Shown one piece after another: positions 13,501 to 25,500 of a DNA stretch of 64,000 nucleotides (position 1 is the first letter of the stretch; each line of letters starts with the position of its first letter). The DNA comes from Struthio camelus. Its lineage: Eukaryota; Chordata; Aves; Struthioniformes; Struthionidae. The position numbers were made by a program, and so were the translations under genes. Location: the NCBI RefSeq assembly GCF_040807025.1, contig NC_090942.1, positions 205,614,640 through 205,678,639 on the forward strand, given 5' to 3'. A model generated the notes under the pieces. That model did not search any database and was not told the DNA's origin. It saw only the letters and a list, made by a program, of their open reading frames with translations.

Positions 13501-16500
13501 ATTTTTCTGAGTTGGTAGACTGTTGCAGGTTTAAGGTCCACTGACAGTGGCCAGCGTCTGATACTTCACGGAGGAACGTCTAAGAACCTAACATTAGATT
13601 GATAGGAGGCTACGTGTGTTTCTTGCTTGCATACAGCAAGCCTCTACGTTATTTCTTAGAGTTTTAAAGACAGGCAGAAAGCTCTGAAGCCTGAGCTGTA
13701 ATAATCCTTCCAAAATCAATTATGAAAAGTATCAATATAAATATAAATGTATGAATGTACATTTTTTTACATATACATGTTTTTAACTTAGAGAAGCTAT
13801 TGGCTCTGGTAAATTTTGATAGCATGAACATGAAACTTTCTGCTAAAAGTGCTATGAAAAACTATGTTTTGCATAGATCTTTGATTCTAGTGTCCCTTTG
13901 TTTTTAATGAGGCGAGAACTATGTTTTCTAGTCTTTTTCTGTTCTACTTGTTGTCTTTATCCCTGAATAAATCCCCATCTTATCAGTGCTTTTTGCCTGT
14001 AAATTTTCCAAATCCTTACTCATTTTTACTGTTTCCAAATCCCCTCTATTCCTGCATGATTTCTTTTGCATGTAGGTGATTCATTGCCACTGCTGATTGT
14101 CATGGTGGTTTCAGAAAGGATCACACCAATCATCTGATTTAAAAAAAAAAAAAAAAAAAACCATATTCACCATCTAAGTTCTTATGCAGCCTAACATTTG
14201 TTAGCTTTTTTGACAACAGTTGTACCTTGAGAGTTTTATTTTCAATGATGATGCCCAAATCACTTTCCTGAGAGGCAGTTAATTAGAACCTGTACGAACA
14301 GTTAATTTTTTTTCCATCCATTTTGCGTTATTTTGAATTGTGGGCATGACATTCAGTTTGTCATTGTGCTCTTTTACCCACTCTTTACGTATATTTAATT
14401 TTGACTTATTTTTATGCGGTCAGACAAAGTACAAGATAATGAAACAAGTGTAAAGTTTTATTGTGGCTACAATATGTGGTTAGTTTTCTGTCGATTAAAA
14501 TATTTCCCTTGCTGAGGAAGAGGAGGAGGAGAGATTTGATTAACCTCCATTGTTTGTTATGTTCTCACAAAATATGTCATAAATTTCCTGAAATGCTTCA
14601 GTGAATCTCAGAAGAGGAAAAGCACTGCAACATCTGCGCCTCTTTCAATAAGTAGAAGTTCTCAAGACACTGATGAAGTAATAGCAGAAAAAGAAAGTGA
14701 GCCACTTCAAGAATTCATAGATGGTAACTTCCCAGTGAGTATACACTTCTGGAAGGTGTTTAGATTTAGAAAACAAATTCAAATTAAAGAAAGCTAGTTC
14801 CTTATATGTTGCTCATCGTAAGTATTATAGACATCAAGTTTAGAAGTTAAATGTATTGTTTTATATTTTAACTGTCTCTGCTTCTACTCCGTATGGCATA
14901 GCTACATATTCTGTCAGAATATAGTAATTTTTAGACAATGAAAATCAGAAAGCACAATAAGCCTTGCTGTGCTTCAGGAGAGTATGAGTATAGGAATGTT
15001 TTGTGATGCTTTTCATAGAGATGTTCTTCAGTCATGGACAACTTAGTGGACAGTAAGGATGCTAGACAGTCAAAAAGGTAAGCCAGTTTTTTCAGGAAGA
15101 GAATGAGTTTGCACTAGCATCACATGAAATAGTTAAAATAGAGATTGTTATTGTTTTCTGTTACTACAAAGAGTGTTCTCTGTGTTGAACTGATTTTTAC
15201 CAGTAAGTCAGAAATTCACGTTCCTTTTGTAGCAATGATAAAAACAGGTATCTGACCACTTTAAAACTGTGCTTTCCAGCAACTGGTTATTGAAAATGCC
15301 AGAGAAAAAATCCTGAGCAACAAATCTCTTCAGGAGAAGCTTGCTGAGAACATTAACAAAATCTTGGGCAGGTAATAAGCATACATATGAAATGTACAGG
15401 TGGTTCCTTTTACTTTATTTTTGAATTCTAAACTAACTCCTGTGTTCCAGTGATGGCAATGTCACACAGGCTCCTAAACAGACAGACAGTGGCCCCACGG
15501 AACAAGAGACTTCGATCGATGAAATACTTGGACTTCAGGTAGATGTGGATTGCCCTATTTATGTTTTTTTGTTAGCCAGCCACATGAGAAAGATCACTTT
15601 TTGGGACTATGCTGAACCTCTGTTTACTGCCTGATATCGGAGATCAGTCTTCTTTCTCTCATCCTCTTCTGATTTAGTATGAAATCTATTATTTCTATTA
15701 TTTTTTTCTATGATTTTTACAATACAGCTAAGCCTGTCTAATGGCTAGTGTCTGCCCAAGGGATAGTCCCACTACTTTCCTTGCGTAGGTGCTAACTCCT
15801 ATGTAGTTGTGTGGTGGTGGACTGGCTCAAGAAGCTGAGCTGGCAGGAAAGTTGTATTTTGTTGGAGTGAGTTTGAGACAGTTTAGCACTCTGAGCTTCT
15901 TCCTAGCGCCTGTACAAGGTACCAGAGGCATGCAGCAGGGTCAAAAGGCAAGGGAGTGGATCGCTCTTGGCGGTGGTAAGCTGTTAGGTTGCCCTCAGAC
16001 TGTGATCCAAGTACGCTGTTGCACGGTCATCAGCTGCTTGCTTTGGATCACTGGATCTATGACACCAGTAATTTCAGAAGCTTCTGGCTCGGGATCCTGA
16101 TCAATAGACTTATAATGAGGAAGTTTTCAAGATAAAAAGGAAAATATCTTGCAGCTTCTTAACATGTTTATTCTGGTCTGATTTTTTTTTTTTTTTTTCT
16201 TTCCAGATTTGCTATTAGTTAAACTTTGGCCATCCAATGTAGAAACAGATACTGTCTTTGGAACCTAAATACAACTCAGTATTTTCTTGCTTTCGGAGGA
16301 TAAATATATTCTGCTTCTACACACTTCCGTTTTAATGGTCTCCCTCCGCTGTCTTGCAGCCCTTGAGCTGGCAATCACAGGGGCCCTTAATGACGGAAAG
16401 AATAATCTCATAGTCGTCATGAAAATGGAAGGAGAGTTTAGGCAGTTCATTGTTTTCAGAGTAGAGGTGTTTAGTTTTTAAATGCTATCCTCTGTCATTT

Positions 16501-19500
16501 GGTGATTTCCAATGGATATTTGTTGAAATCCACAGTTGAAAAGCTGTATTCCATTTTTCTGAGCAAAACAGAATCAAAGCAGCTTCTTGGTTGCTGAGAC
16601 AAAACAATCAAAAAAGCATACCTCGTGGACTGTGCCGATTTTAATAATCGGTAACCCAAAGGATAAGTGCTTGTGTCATGTCAAGTGAGAAATCTTGAAA
16701 ACGTTAATTTATAAGACACCCTAGACCTAATTGTGGTATGGGTAACCCAAGTTCCATACAAGCCAAAAATTCTTTACGAAGTAGCTAATGATTGAGTATG
16801 GCCTAGAATAGTTAGGCTTTTGGCTGATATTTTGCATAGTTTTCACATCAAAAAGGCATTCTTAATAGACTGGTTTCCCTTCCGCTTTATCCACAGGAAA
16901 TCTTGGGCTCATAGCACTCTCCAGGCTAGCGGTATCAGGTCTACTTCTCACCAGTCAGATGTAGAAGTGTATGCAGATATCCTAGGAAAAAGCATGTAGT
17001 ATTTTCTGGATCTTTTTCATTCACCCTTAAAACCACAGTATCAAGGGTTGTAAAGTGCTTGGAGGATCTCCTGAAGGCTGGGAGAGACTTTCTGCTTGAA
17101 CTCTTCAGTTTGTACTGACTGCTCCACTCATTTTCCTCCTGGCTGCTGCCAAACAAGTCAACTTGGCTTGGGAACCTTAGAGCAGTGTCCCATGTAGACA
17201 TGCCTTCTTACTGCCTTTCATAGAAAAGTAATTGGAGATTATATTGTAGAACATCGAATGGATAAATGAAATAAAACTTCATTTTTTTAGCATTGTCTTC
17301 TGGAACTTTACCTAGTCGATCATAATTAATGAATTATATGCAAAACCAAGAAATCAGGGTTAATTTGAGGATTTTTTTTTAATCTTATGGCTGGTTAGCG
17401 TGGGCTCACTCTGTTTACACCATCTGTATAAGCTTCCAGTATAGCCTGAGATTTAGTCTTTGTTATGTGGAGAATATTCTCATAAGCATATGCAGGGTGT
17501 AATGTCTGACGAAGACAAAAAACACTTTAATCACTAGGTTTTTTTTTTTTTTTTTAAGACATTAAATTCGTGGAAGAAATATTTCCAACATTAGTCTTCA
17601 TGTTTCACTGCTGAGCAGAAATAATAGAACTAAAAACAATTTGTAAATAAAACAATTTTTTTTTTAATTGAGTATGAAAGTAATTGTCTGACAGTTGTGT
17701 ATGTCTTGTTGTTTTTCAGGGTGAAATTCATATGTCAGAAGAGGCGATACAGGACATTCTAGAACAGACAGAATCAGATCCAGCTTTTCAGGCGCTCTTT
17801 GACTTGTTTGATTATGGTAGGTATACTATTCTCGATGTACTATTATTATAAAGCATCATGAATGATGAGGTTTTACAAATGTTTCTTGAAGAAGCAAGGT
17901 AATTCAGCAGATTTCTTTTGCAAGAGAAATAGACTCTATGGCATTTGCATCCCTCAATTCAGAATGAGATACTCATATGTCTTTATTTGTGGCTATAAAG
18001 TAGAGCGTTTTCACATAGTTGAAATTCAGGTTTTGTGCTACTCGCAGTGATTGTTTTATTGCTGCTATTTTAGACTCTTCTGGTCCAAAGGGTGATAGTT
18101 CCTGTTTGTTTTTCTATTTTGTTGTTGTAAATTCTTCTACTTGTCTAATCAGGTATATCTTCAAGTACAATGTAAGGTTGTTTCTATGCTATTGCTGGAT
18201 CTGTAATAAAAATAAAAGTAGAACAACAGTTGTTCTTTACTTAGTTTAGGATGGGATTTTTGAATTTAAAATCCATATGCTTCATTTAAAAATGTGTTAA
18301 TTACTTTTGTGTGTAAAACGATGCATTTAAACATTCTTGGTGCTTCATTTTGAAAACAGGAAAGAACAAGATAAACAAGAATTTATCTACTGGTATTTCT
18401 GGTCAGAATGGAGTAGAAAATACAATCCTGGTGGATGAAAATAACCTGGAAACACTGGAAAGTTCTTTAGGAACAGAAGAAACTAGTAAGTGTAGGGTTC
18501 CCCTCCCCCCCAGATCTCTTCTAGTGTGTTCATTTTTATTATGAGAATACTTTCAGACAATTTGATTCTATATATCAAAGGCTTCATGTTTTCGATGACA
18601 ATACCCAATCTGAAGTTCACATTTCATGGACATACAATTGCACCTAGTCTATCGGAGTTTCAGACTGCTAAATTTAAAGTAGTCCATCAGTGTACTTGTA
18701 AGTTGTGCTTGATGAGCTCCTGAATGAAATCAGAATGTCTGCAAAACCCATTTACTCATTCCAGATAGATACTCTGCAATTTTCAGTGTGGAACATATGA
18801 AATAAATATAAAGATAGTATTTTACATTGAACCCTACTAATCTTTTCTCTCTGTTCTGTAATGTACTGGTTAGTTAGTACACAAAAAGAGTCTTACTAAG
18901 TTAGAGACTAAGTATACATAGGCATACTAAGTATGTCTAATCTGTCTACTCTGTTCTTGACAAGTCCGTCAGTAGCAGATATTTAGAGAGAGTATATGAG
19001 AAATAGAGTAAGAGGTCTTTTTCCTGAGATGTTCTTTTGAGCTTCTGGAAATCTGATTTAGTGACTTCAGCCATTTAGTTATTACATATATACTTATTTA
19101 TGTACAAACTGAATCACCAGATCACCTGATCTGTCCAGTCTAACCAGATGTTTTCTACTCAGCTTAAAAATAAGGATTAGATGAGTAGTGTTGTTCCCAT
19201 TTAGTTTTGTGTGAAACAGTTTTCCATTAAAGTGATTTGTGACTGTAAAAACCCTGTAATAGAATCACCTGCTGTAATCATTATGGAACCAATTTGGTCT
19301 CTATTTTACAGGTCATCATTCTAGAGAATCTCTATCCTGTAAAGATTTTCATTTAGGAGAAGCATCATGTGCCTTGAAGAATAGCGTTAATGATGATGAC
19401 ATGGCTAAGAAAAATACAGCCAATGAACAGCTGCATGGAAATTGTAGACCAAGAAAGCAGGCTGAAATGCTTAAAACAGTTACCACTGAACAAATTGGAG

Positions 19501-22500
19501 AGCTTGAAATCCCTTTTGACTCTGTGCCTGGTTTGACTGAATCTACCAAAAGACATAGCTCTGATAGTCCACATAATGAACACTGCGGAGATACTTACAA
19601 TGATAAAGAGTCAGCTGCAGTAGCGTCTGAAAGTGAAAGAGCTATGGAAACCGAAAAAGACACACTAAGTCATAATGCTCAAAGTAGTCCTGGTTTGGAA
19701 TACGTTCATTCTGGTAGTCCACAGATTTCTTTAGTTTCACTGACAAATGGTACTGCAGCCAGCGATCACAGAACACAGTCTAGAAGTAAATGTCAGTTAT
19801 CACCAGATACATCGCTATCTGAAAAAGCACATGTTAAAAGCCCTTCTGATGGGAGTCCTGACCACAGCCTACTGCCAAGAAAAAATAATTCATCAATTTC
19901 TAGCCAATCAGCAGATTTAGGAAAACAAGAGGCTGTAACAAATGAGACAGCGACATTACCTGGTGTTTTACAGCAGAGTTCTAGCCACCATTCCAACTGT
20001 CAGGACCAGGGTAAGCAGTCAGACTGTGCTGCCAGATCTGCTGTGAAAATTTCAGATCTTGACAAAACAGAGTTGCAGCTTGAAGTTGTTGATACTTCTA
20101 ACAAACCTTATTCAAATGATCAGCATACACTCAATAACCTTTGTAAGAAAGATTTTAACTTCCCTTCAGGGCTATCAAACTCAGAGGGAACACAAGTGGA
20201 AATGCAAGAACCTTCGTCTTCTACAAAAGTAGATGCTGATAATGTTTTCTTCTCTTCTGGTGATGATGCGTGTACAGAAATTTCTGTAGCATCCACTGAA
20301 AATAATCTCAGTACGTCCGAAATATGCCATTCCCCTCTCCCAGAAACTGCATCCTCCACAGACGAGTCTGGCACCGAGGCCAAAAGTATTAGTGGTGTGT
20401 CTTCTAGTAGTCAGCCAATGGATGTTGATCCTTCGAATATAATGTCCCTCAAAATCATCATCAGTGATGATCCGTTTATTTCCTCAGACACTGAGTTAAA
20501 TAACGCTGTTTCCAGCATCACAGGAGAAAATTTGCCAACTATAATACTATCTTCTCCGGCCAAATCCCCAACCAAAACTGCAGGCCTGTCCAAACGCCTA
20601 ACTTCAGAAGATACTGAAAAAAACGTGGATTCAGCCTTGGCAGAGCAGAATCTTCTTGTACTTAGACCAAAGGATCCTGTTGTCAGCTCAGTTAACACTC
20701 AGAATGAAGATTGTACTGTTTTTTCAGTTGCTGGTGCAACTAATCTTTCCAAAGAAGGGGGATTTATACAGTTGATGCCAGCAACAAGCACAGCTTTTAG
20801 CAATTCAAATAACCTTTACATAGCCACCTGCGTGACAGATCCGGCTACTCTGGGCACCGCTGTAACTCCGTCGAACGTGGTTGTGTTGCCCAGCAATTCT
20901 ATGCCACTTGCAGCCCAAGCTCCAGCAGTACAGCAGTTACGGACTCCTCCTAGATCCAGCAATACATTTGCAGCAAGCCAGACTGTCTCTCCAAACTTCC
21001 CACAAGGTAATCTAGTTTTAAAAAAATCACTGAAAATTTGTTGCATACATACAGCTGTTCTCACTTGCTTTTATAAATGCACTAAAAATAAATTTTCAAA
21101 CAGTGCTCTATCTGCCCCTCGAAACTAGCCAGGAATTATGTATTTTCTGACTATATTATTTGTTATTAAGAATGAAGTAAAAATTACAAGAGTCTTAGAT
21201 TATGCTGCTTCAAAAAAAAAATAGCCTTATAGTTCAGAAGCTCACGTTACATGATTTCAGCAGTGGTAAATTTAAGGATATTTTGGCTTGCAGTATAAAA
21301 GATGACAGTATTTCAGCTAACGTTACCTTAAACTGCTAAATAAAGCAGTGGAATGTTCTGCGTTACTAGGTACATCTTTTATTTATCAGTGATAATTTGC
21401 ATTTCAGGAATGCTGCTTCTAATGGCCAGTATTTGACCAATTCTGATCCCATTTTAATGGAAAAAAAGTCACAGAGGTCATTTTTTAAATATAATAGCTT
21501 GAAACAGAAAGAATGAGTATATTGCTAAGAGAAAAAGCAGGCTCACATATGCTAATGTTTTGTTTTATATATTTGACTAAATTTTGTTACAACTCTTTAA
21601 TATTGTTAATACTCTTTAGTATTTGTTTATTTGTTTTAATAAGGTTCCTTGCAAGTAAATTCCTGTGTGTCGTGGGTACTCATATTTAGTCTGGATACCT
21701 GGCTGGATACAGATAGACTATCCAAAATGACTTTCTTGTGTCTCCCCCTCCCCACCCCCCCCCAAAAAAAAAAAAAAACCACTAGTTTACACTGTGGAAT
21801 TTACCTCAAAGTACTCAAATATTTTGCTTGTGAGTATGAATTTTTCTGTGAAAGAGTTGCACCGGTGAAAACTCTAGTACATCTAGACAAAAGTAGAACA
21901 TTATTTTCTTTCCATAATAATGCTCTCCTGCTGCAAGCATTTTTATTAACACAGTTTTAATTTTTAATTTTAAGTGCTTTTCTAGTGTTAAACACAACCA
22001 TAAATATAAACCGCTTGCAACCAGCAAATTGCAAGACTTCTTTCCAAAAGTATAAACTTGTCACAGTTATCCTCGAACTTCTGTGTGATCAGAGGTCAGT
22101 ACAACATTGTGTGCAGAATCTTCAGAGTGCTGGCTTTTTTTACTGTTAGGATTTCTTTATGCAACTATTATCTTCAGCTTTTTATCATAGGAAGAGAAAT
22201 AGAAATATGTCCATTCTTCTACATTGGATATTTTTTCCTGCATGTGTTCATGGAGCTGAAAGAAAAATATACTCTACGCAGTTCATCACTTTTCAGTTAA
22301 CATGCTATAATTAATTTCCCTATTTTATGATTCCTATGTGTCTGGTAGCCATAATCTTTTACAACCTGTTAGGAGACTGGATTTGATTTAAAGCATTAAG
22401 TAAGAAACTTTGGCTTACATCGTCTATATAAATCTCATTATGCTTTTTTTTTTTTTTTTTGCTTTTTTATCAATTGATTTCAAGCCCGCTAATGAACTAT

Positions 22501-25500
22501 GGTGTTGCATTTGACACCTCTTAGCAGCCAGGAGTATACATTAGATATCTGCATATAGACAAAACTAGCCTTTTTCATCTAGTTTTCCAGTCCTAGGACG
22601 AAGGTGTTCTGCTGGATGCACCAGAAGATTAAAAAAAGAATTGTTTTTTGCTATCAACTTCTGGGCATGCTAATTGTGGGGAATAGAATGCAAATACTTG
22701 GTTATGTTTGCTAAACAGCAAGATGAGCTATGTAATGTTACTTTTTTGTTTTTTAAATTCATTATAACTTCAAGCCTTAACATAGGTATGTTGTACTTTA
22801 AGCTTCATTTTGAACCATTTTTTAAGGAGGAAAACAAAATTTAATTTAAGAATCCACTTAAAACTAAAAATAACGCTTGTACTCATCTTGTTTTGTAAGA
22901 GTCGTGCTGAGGAGCCTACTTTTCTTTAAAAGCTAAACCTTCTCTTGCCACAGGTTTTGACCATGCATAATTTTAAGAAATCCTGGCTTCGTGCTTTTAT
23001 TTTCACTGAGGTGTTTTATTTTCTGTATAATTTTAATCCCTTTTTTTTTTTAGGCTCTGCTATTATAATTGCATCTCCAGTGCAACCTGTCTTGCAAGGA
23101 ATGGTGGGAATGATCCCTCTCTCAGTAGTGGGACAAAACGGAAATGCTTTCTCAGCACCTGCTCGCCAGGTAGCATGTTATAAATAAATCTTCTATCTTT
23201 TCAAAATTAAAGCTGAAGTTCTCCTTAGTCTTTTGGTAAATTGTAATGGGATATTTTGATTCTTTCAAGGTTCTACATATGCCTGTAGCAAATCCAGTGT
23301 GTAGCAGAAGTGTTCCTAAACTACCTATCCCTCCCAAATCTCAGAAGATCCCTGGAGCAAGAAACAAGACTAATACAGGTACCTGCCTTGCATTTTTGAG
23401 AAGGGCAGAAGTGACAGTTCTGAAGACATGTCAGTTTTGACTGAAAACACTTTAAGTGCCATTCTCCTCTGCTAGGTAGCAGCTGGGGTGGCTTTGAGAG
23501 AGGCCTGTACCTCTCATTAGTAACCATATTTGTTCAATTTACAAATAAGAACTGCCAGCATATTAGACAATTCTTAACTCAGGATCAAGCTTATTGTAGA
23601 AATTTAATGTTTCAAGACCCTAATGCAGTTCGAAAATTGTACTTTTCTTTATGTTTCTGATTATTTTGCCTCTCATTGGTTTACTCTACATTGGTTAAGT
23701 GCAGTTTACTGCTGCTGTTGAAACTAAATTGCCCTGAAATACCAACAGTTCTAAACAGCTGTTAAGGATAAATATATTTGATATGTATCTAAGAGTACAT
23801 TTTTGTATAAATAGGCAATATTGCTCTATCTCTTTTATCTTTACCATTTCCTATAAATATACATGCGTGCATTCACTTCATTGGGAGATTGTTTCTTTAA
23901 ATAGTAGATTTAAACAAGTCTGGAATTTAATTTGTTTCTCAGTATTGGGACAGGGTAAAGAAAAATAATTGAAAATTAAAAAATCTTGTTTGAGTTACAA
24001 GAGCAACCTGTGTTTCAGCTTGTTTGCCTCTTAAAAAGAGTAGACCTAGCCATAAAAGTGAAAATAGAATGAAGTTGTAAATTAAGAAAAAGGCTAGGAT
24101 TTCATACTTAGTCTGTATTCTGATTAGGCAATGGGTAGCTGAGAGTTGCCTGTAGTTATATCCCTCTTTCTGCTTGCAAATTCCTGCTGTAAGATTCATA
24201 AGTGTAGTTTAATTCATTTTTGTCTTGCCAGGCTTATCTATTATCTAAGATTACGCAGCAAGCTTCTTGTTCGTACTTAATTGGTGAGCTTTGCTAATCT
24301 ATTAGTCTGTAAATCTTAAAATTAGGAAAATGTTGCGAAGTTTTATTGCTGGATTTCTTTTTTATTGATTCTGTATTGTGGGAAAAGTTACTGTACCGTG
24401 AGTTGATTTACTTGGATTACTGCAGTTTATTAATGCTTCATCTGTTGTTCTAGGAAAATTGGTAACAAATGTGGCTGAGCCTTTGAACCATGCAAATTCT
24501 CGTGCACAAAGGTTAGTAATGCTAGTTATTCAAACTTGCTTTCTTTTCCTTGCCGTGGATTTCTTTGTGCAGTATGGAGGAAAGGGGAGGGGGAGGTGGT
24601 ATGGTTCACGGGAGCAGATCGACCGCACCAGTTAAAAGGCGTGCTGAAAGGCTTTATTAAACGCTGAACCATCGATCGAAACAGGTTCCGGGAGCAAGAG
24701 AGGATTTCTTACTCTACGTTGTCATAAATCCATTCAGTAGATAACAACAAGATAACTTTTGAATAACTATATTAGCAATGTCTCATTTACATATATTTAC
24801 AGAAACTTTCTACCATGGGTGTAATACGTACACGCCACATAGGTATATTGACACCACACCGGGATGACCAAGGGTACAGACAGACAGAAATAGTTGTAGG
24901 AAAGAAAGATAGATGCCCGGAGAGGCCACGTTGGGCAGACGTGCCTTCTCCTCCCCTCCGGTATGACACCGGGGGGCTGCGTAGGCCGCAGGAGGGAGGT
25001 GCGCCATGCCCCAAGGAACTTACGAGTTTGAAGTAGACGGAGCTCTCGCCTGGGTGGCCGCCAGTCTGGCGCCGTGGGCGCCCGCGGCGCCCCCTTGGCG
25101 TCCCAGGCCAAGGGGGACGAGGGACGTTCCACCGCTCCTAGTCTCTGTGTCTCCCGCTGGTCGGGCGCCGGCAGTCCCGCTGCCTCGGCTCCAGTGCCGG
25201 CGTCTTCAGCGGGGGTTTAGCCTTTACCAAGGCTACTCGGCTCCTTCTGGCCTTTAACAAGGCCGCCGAGCGTCGTCTTCCCCGCGCGGAGCTCCTCGTC
25301 GTCTTGGATTTCAGCTCGCTGCCACCACAACAGCGAAACAGCTGTTCTTTGTAGCCCCAAAGCAGCGGGCCACGTAGTCATAGGCTTTCACGTGGCAGTT
25401 TGGGATTGGTTCATGTTGGATGCCTTTATGCAAATTGCAGCCACTTTGGCAGGAGCAGGAGGTTCTGTTGGAAGATACAGCAAAGAGTAGCTACCTTTTC

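Noticed and set aside
14602-14723. Alternative shorter NPAT exon 8 using the GTAACT donor at 14724
   Set aside because: It leaves phase 1, which does not join exon 9 in frame; GTGAGT at 14735 does.
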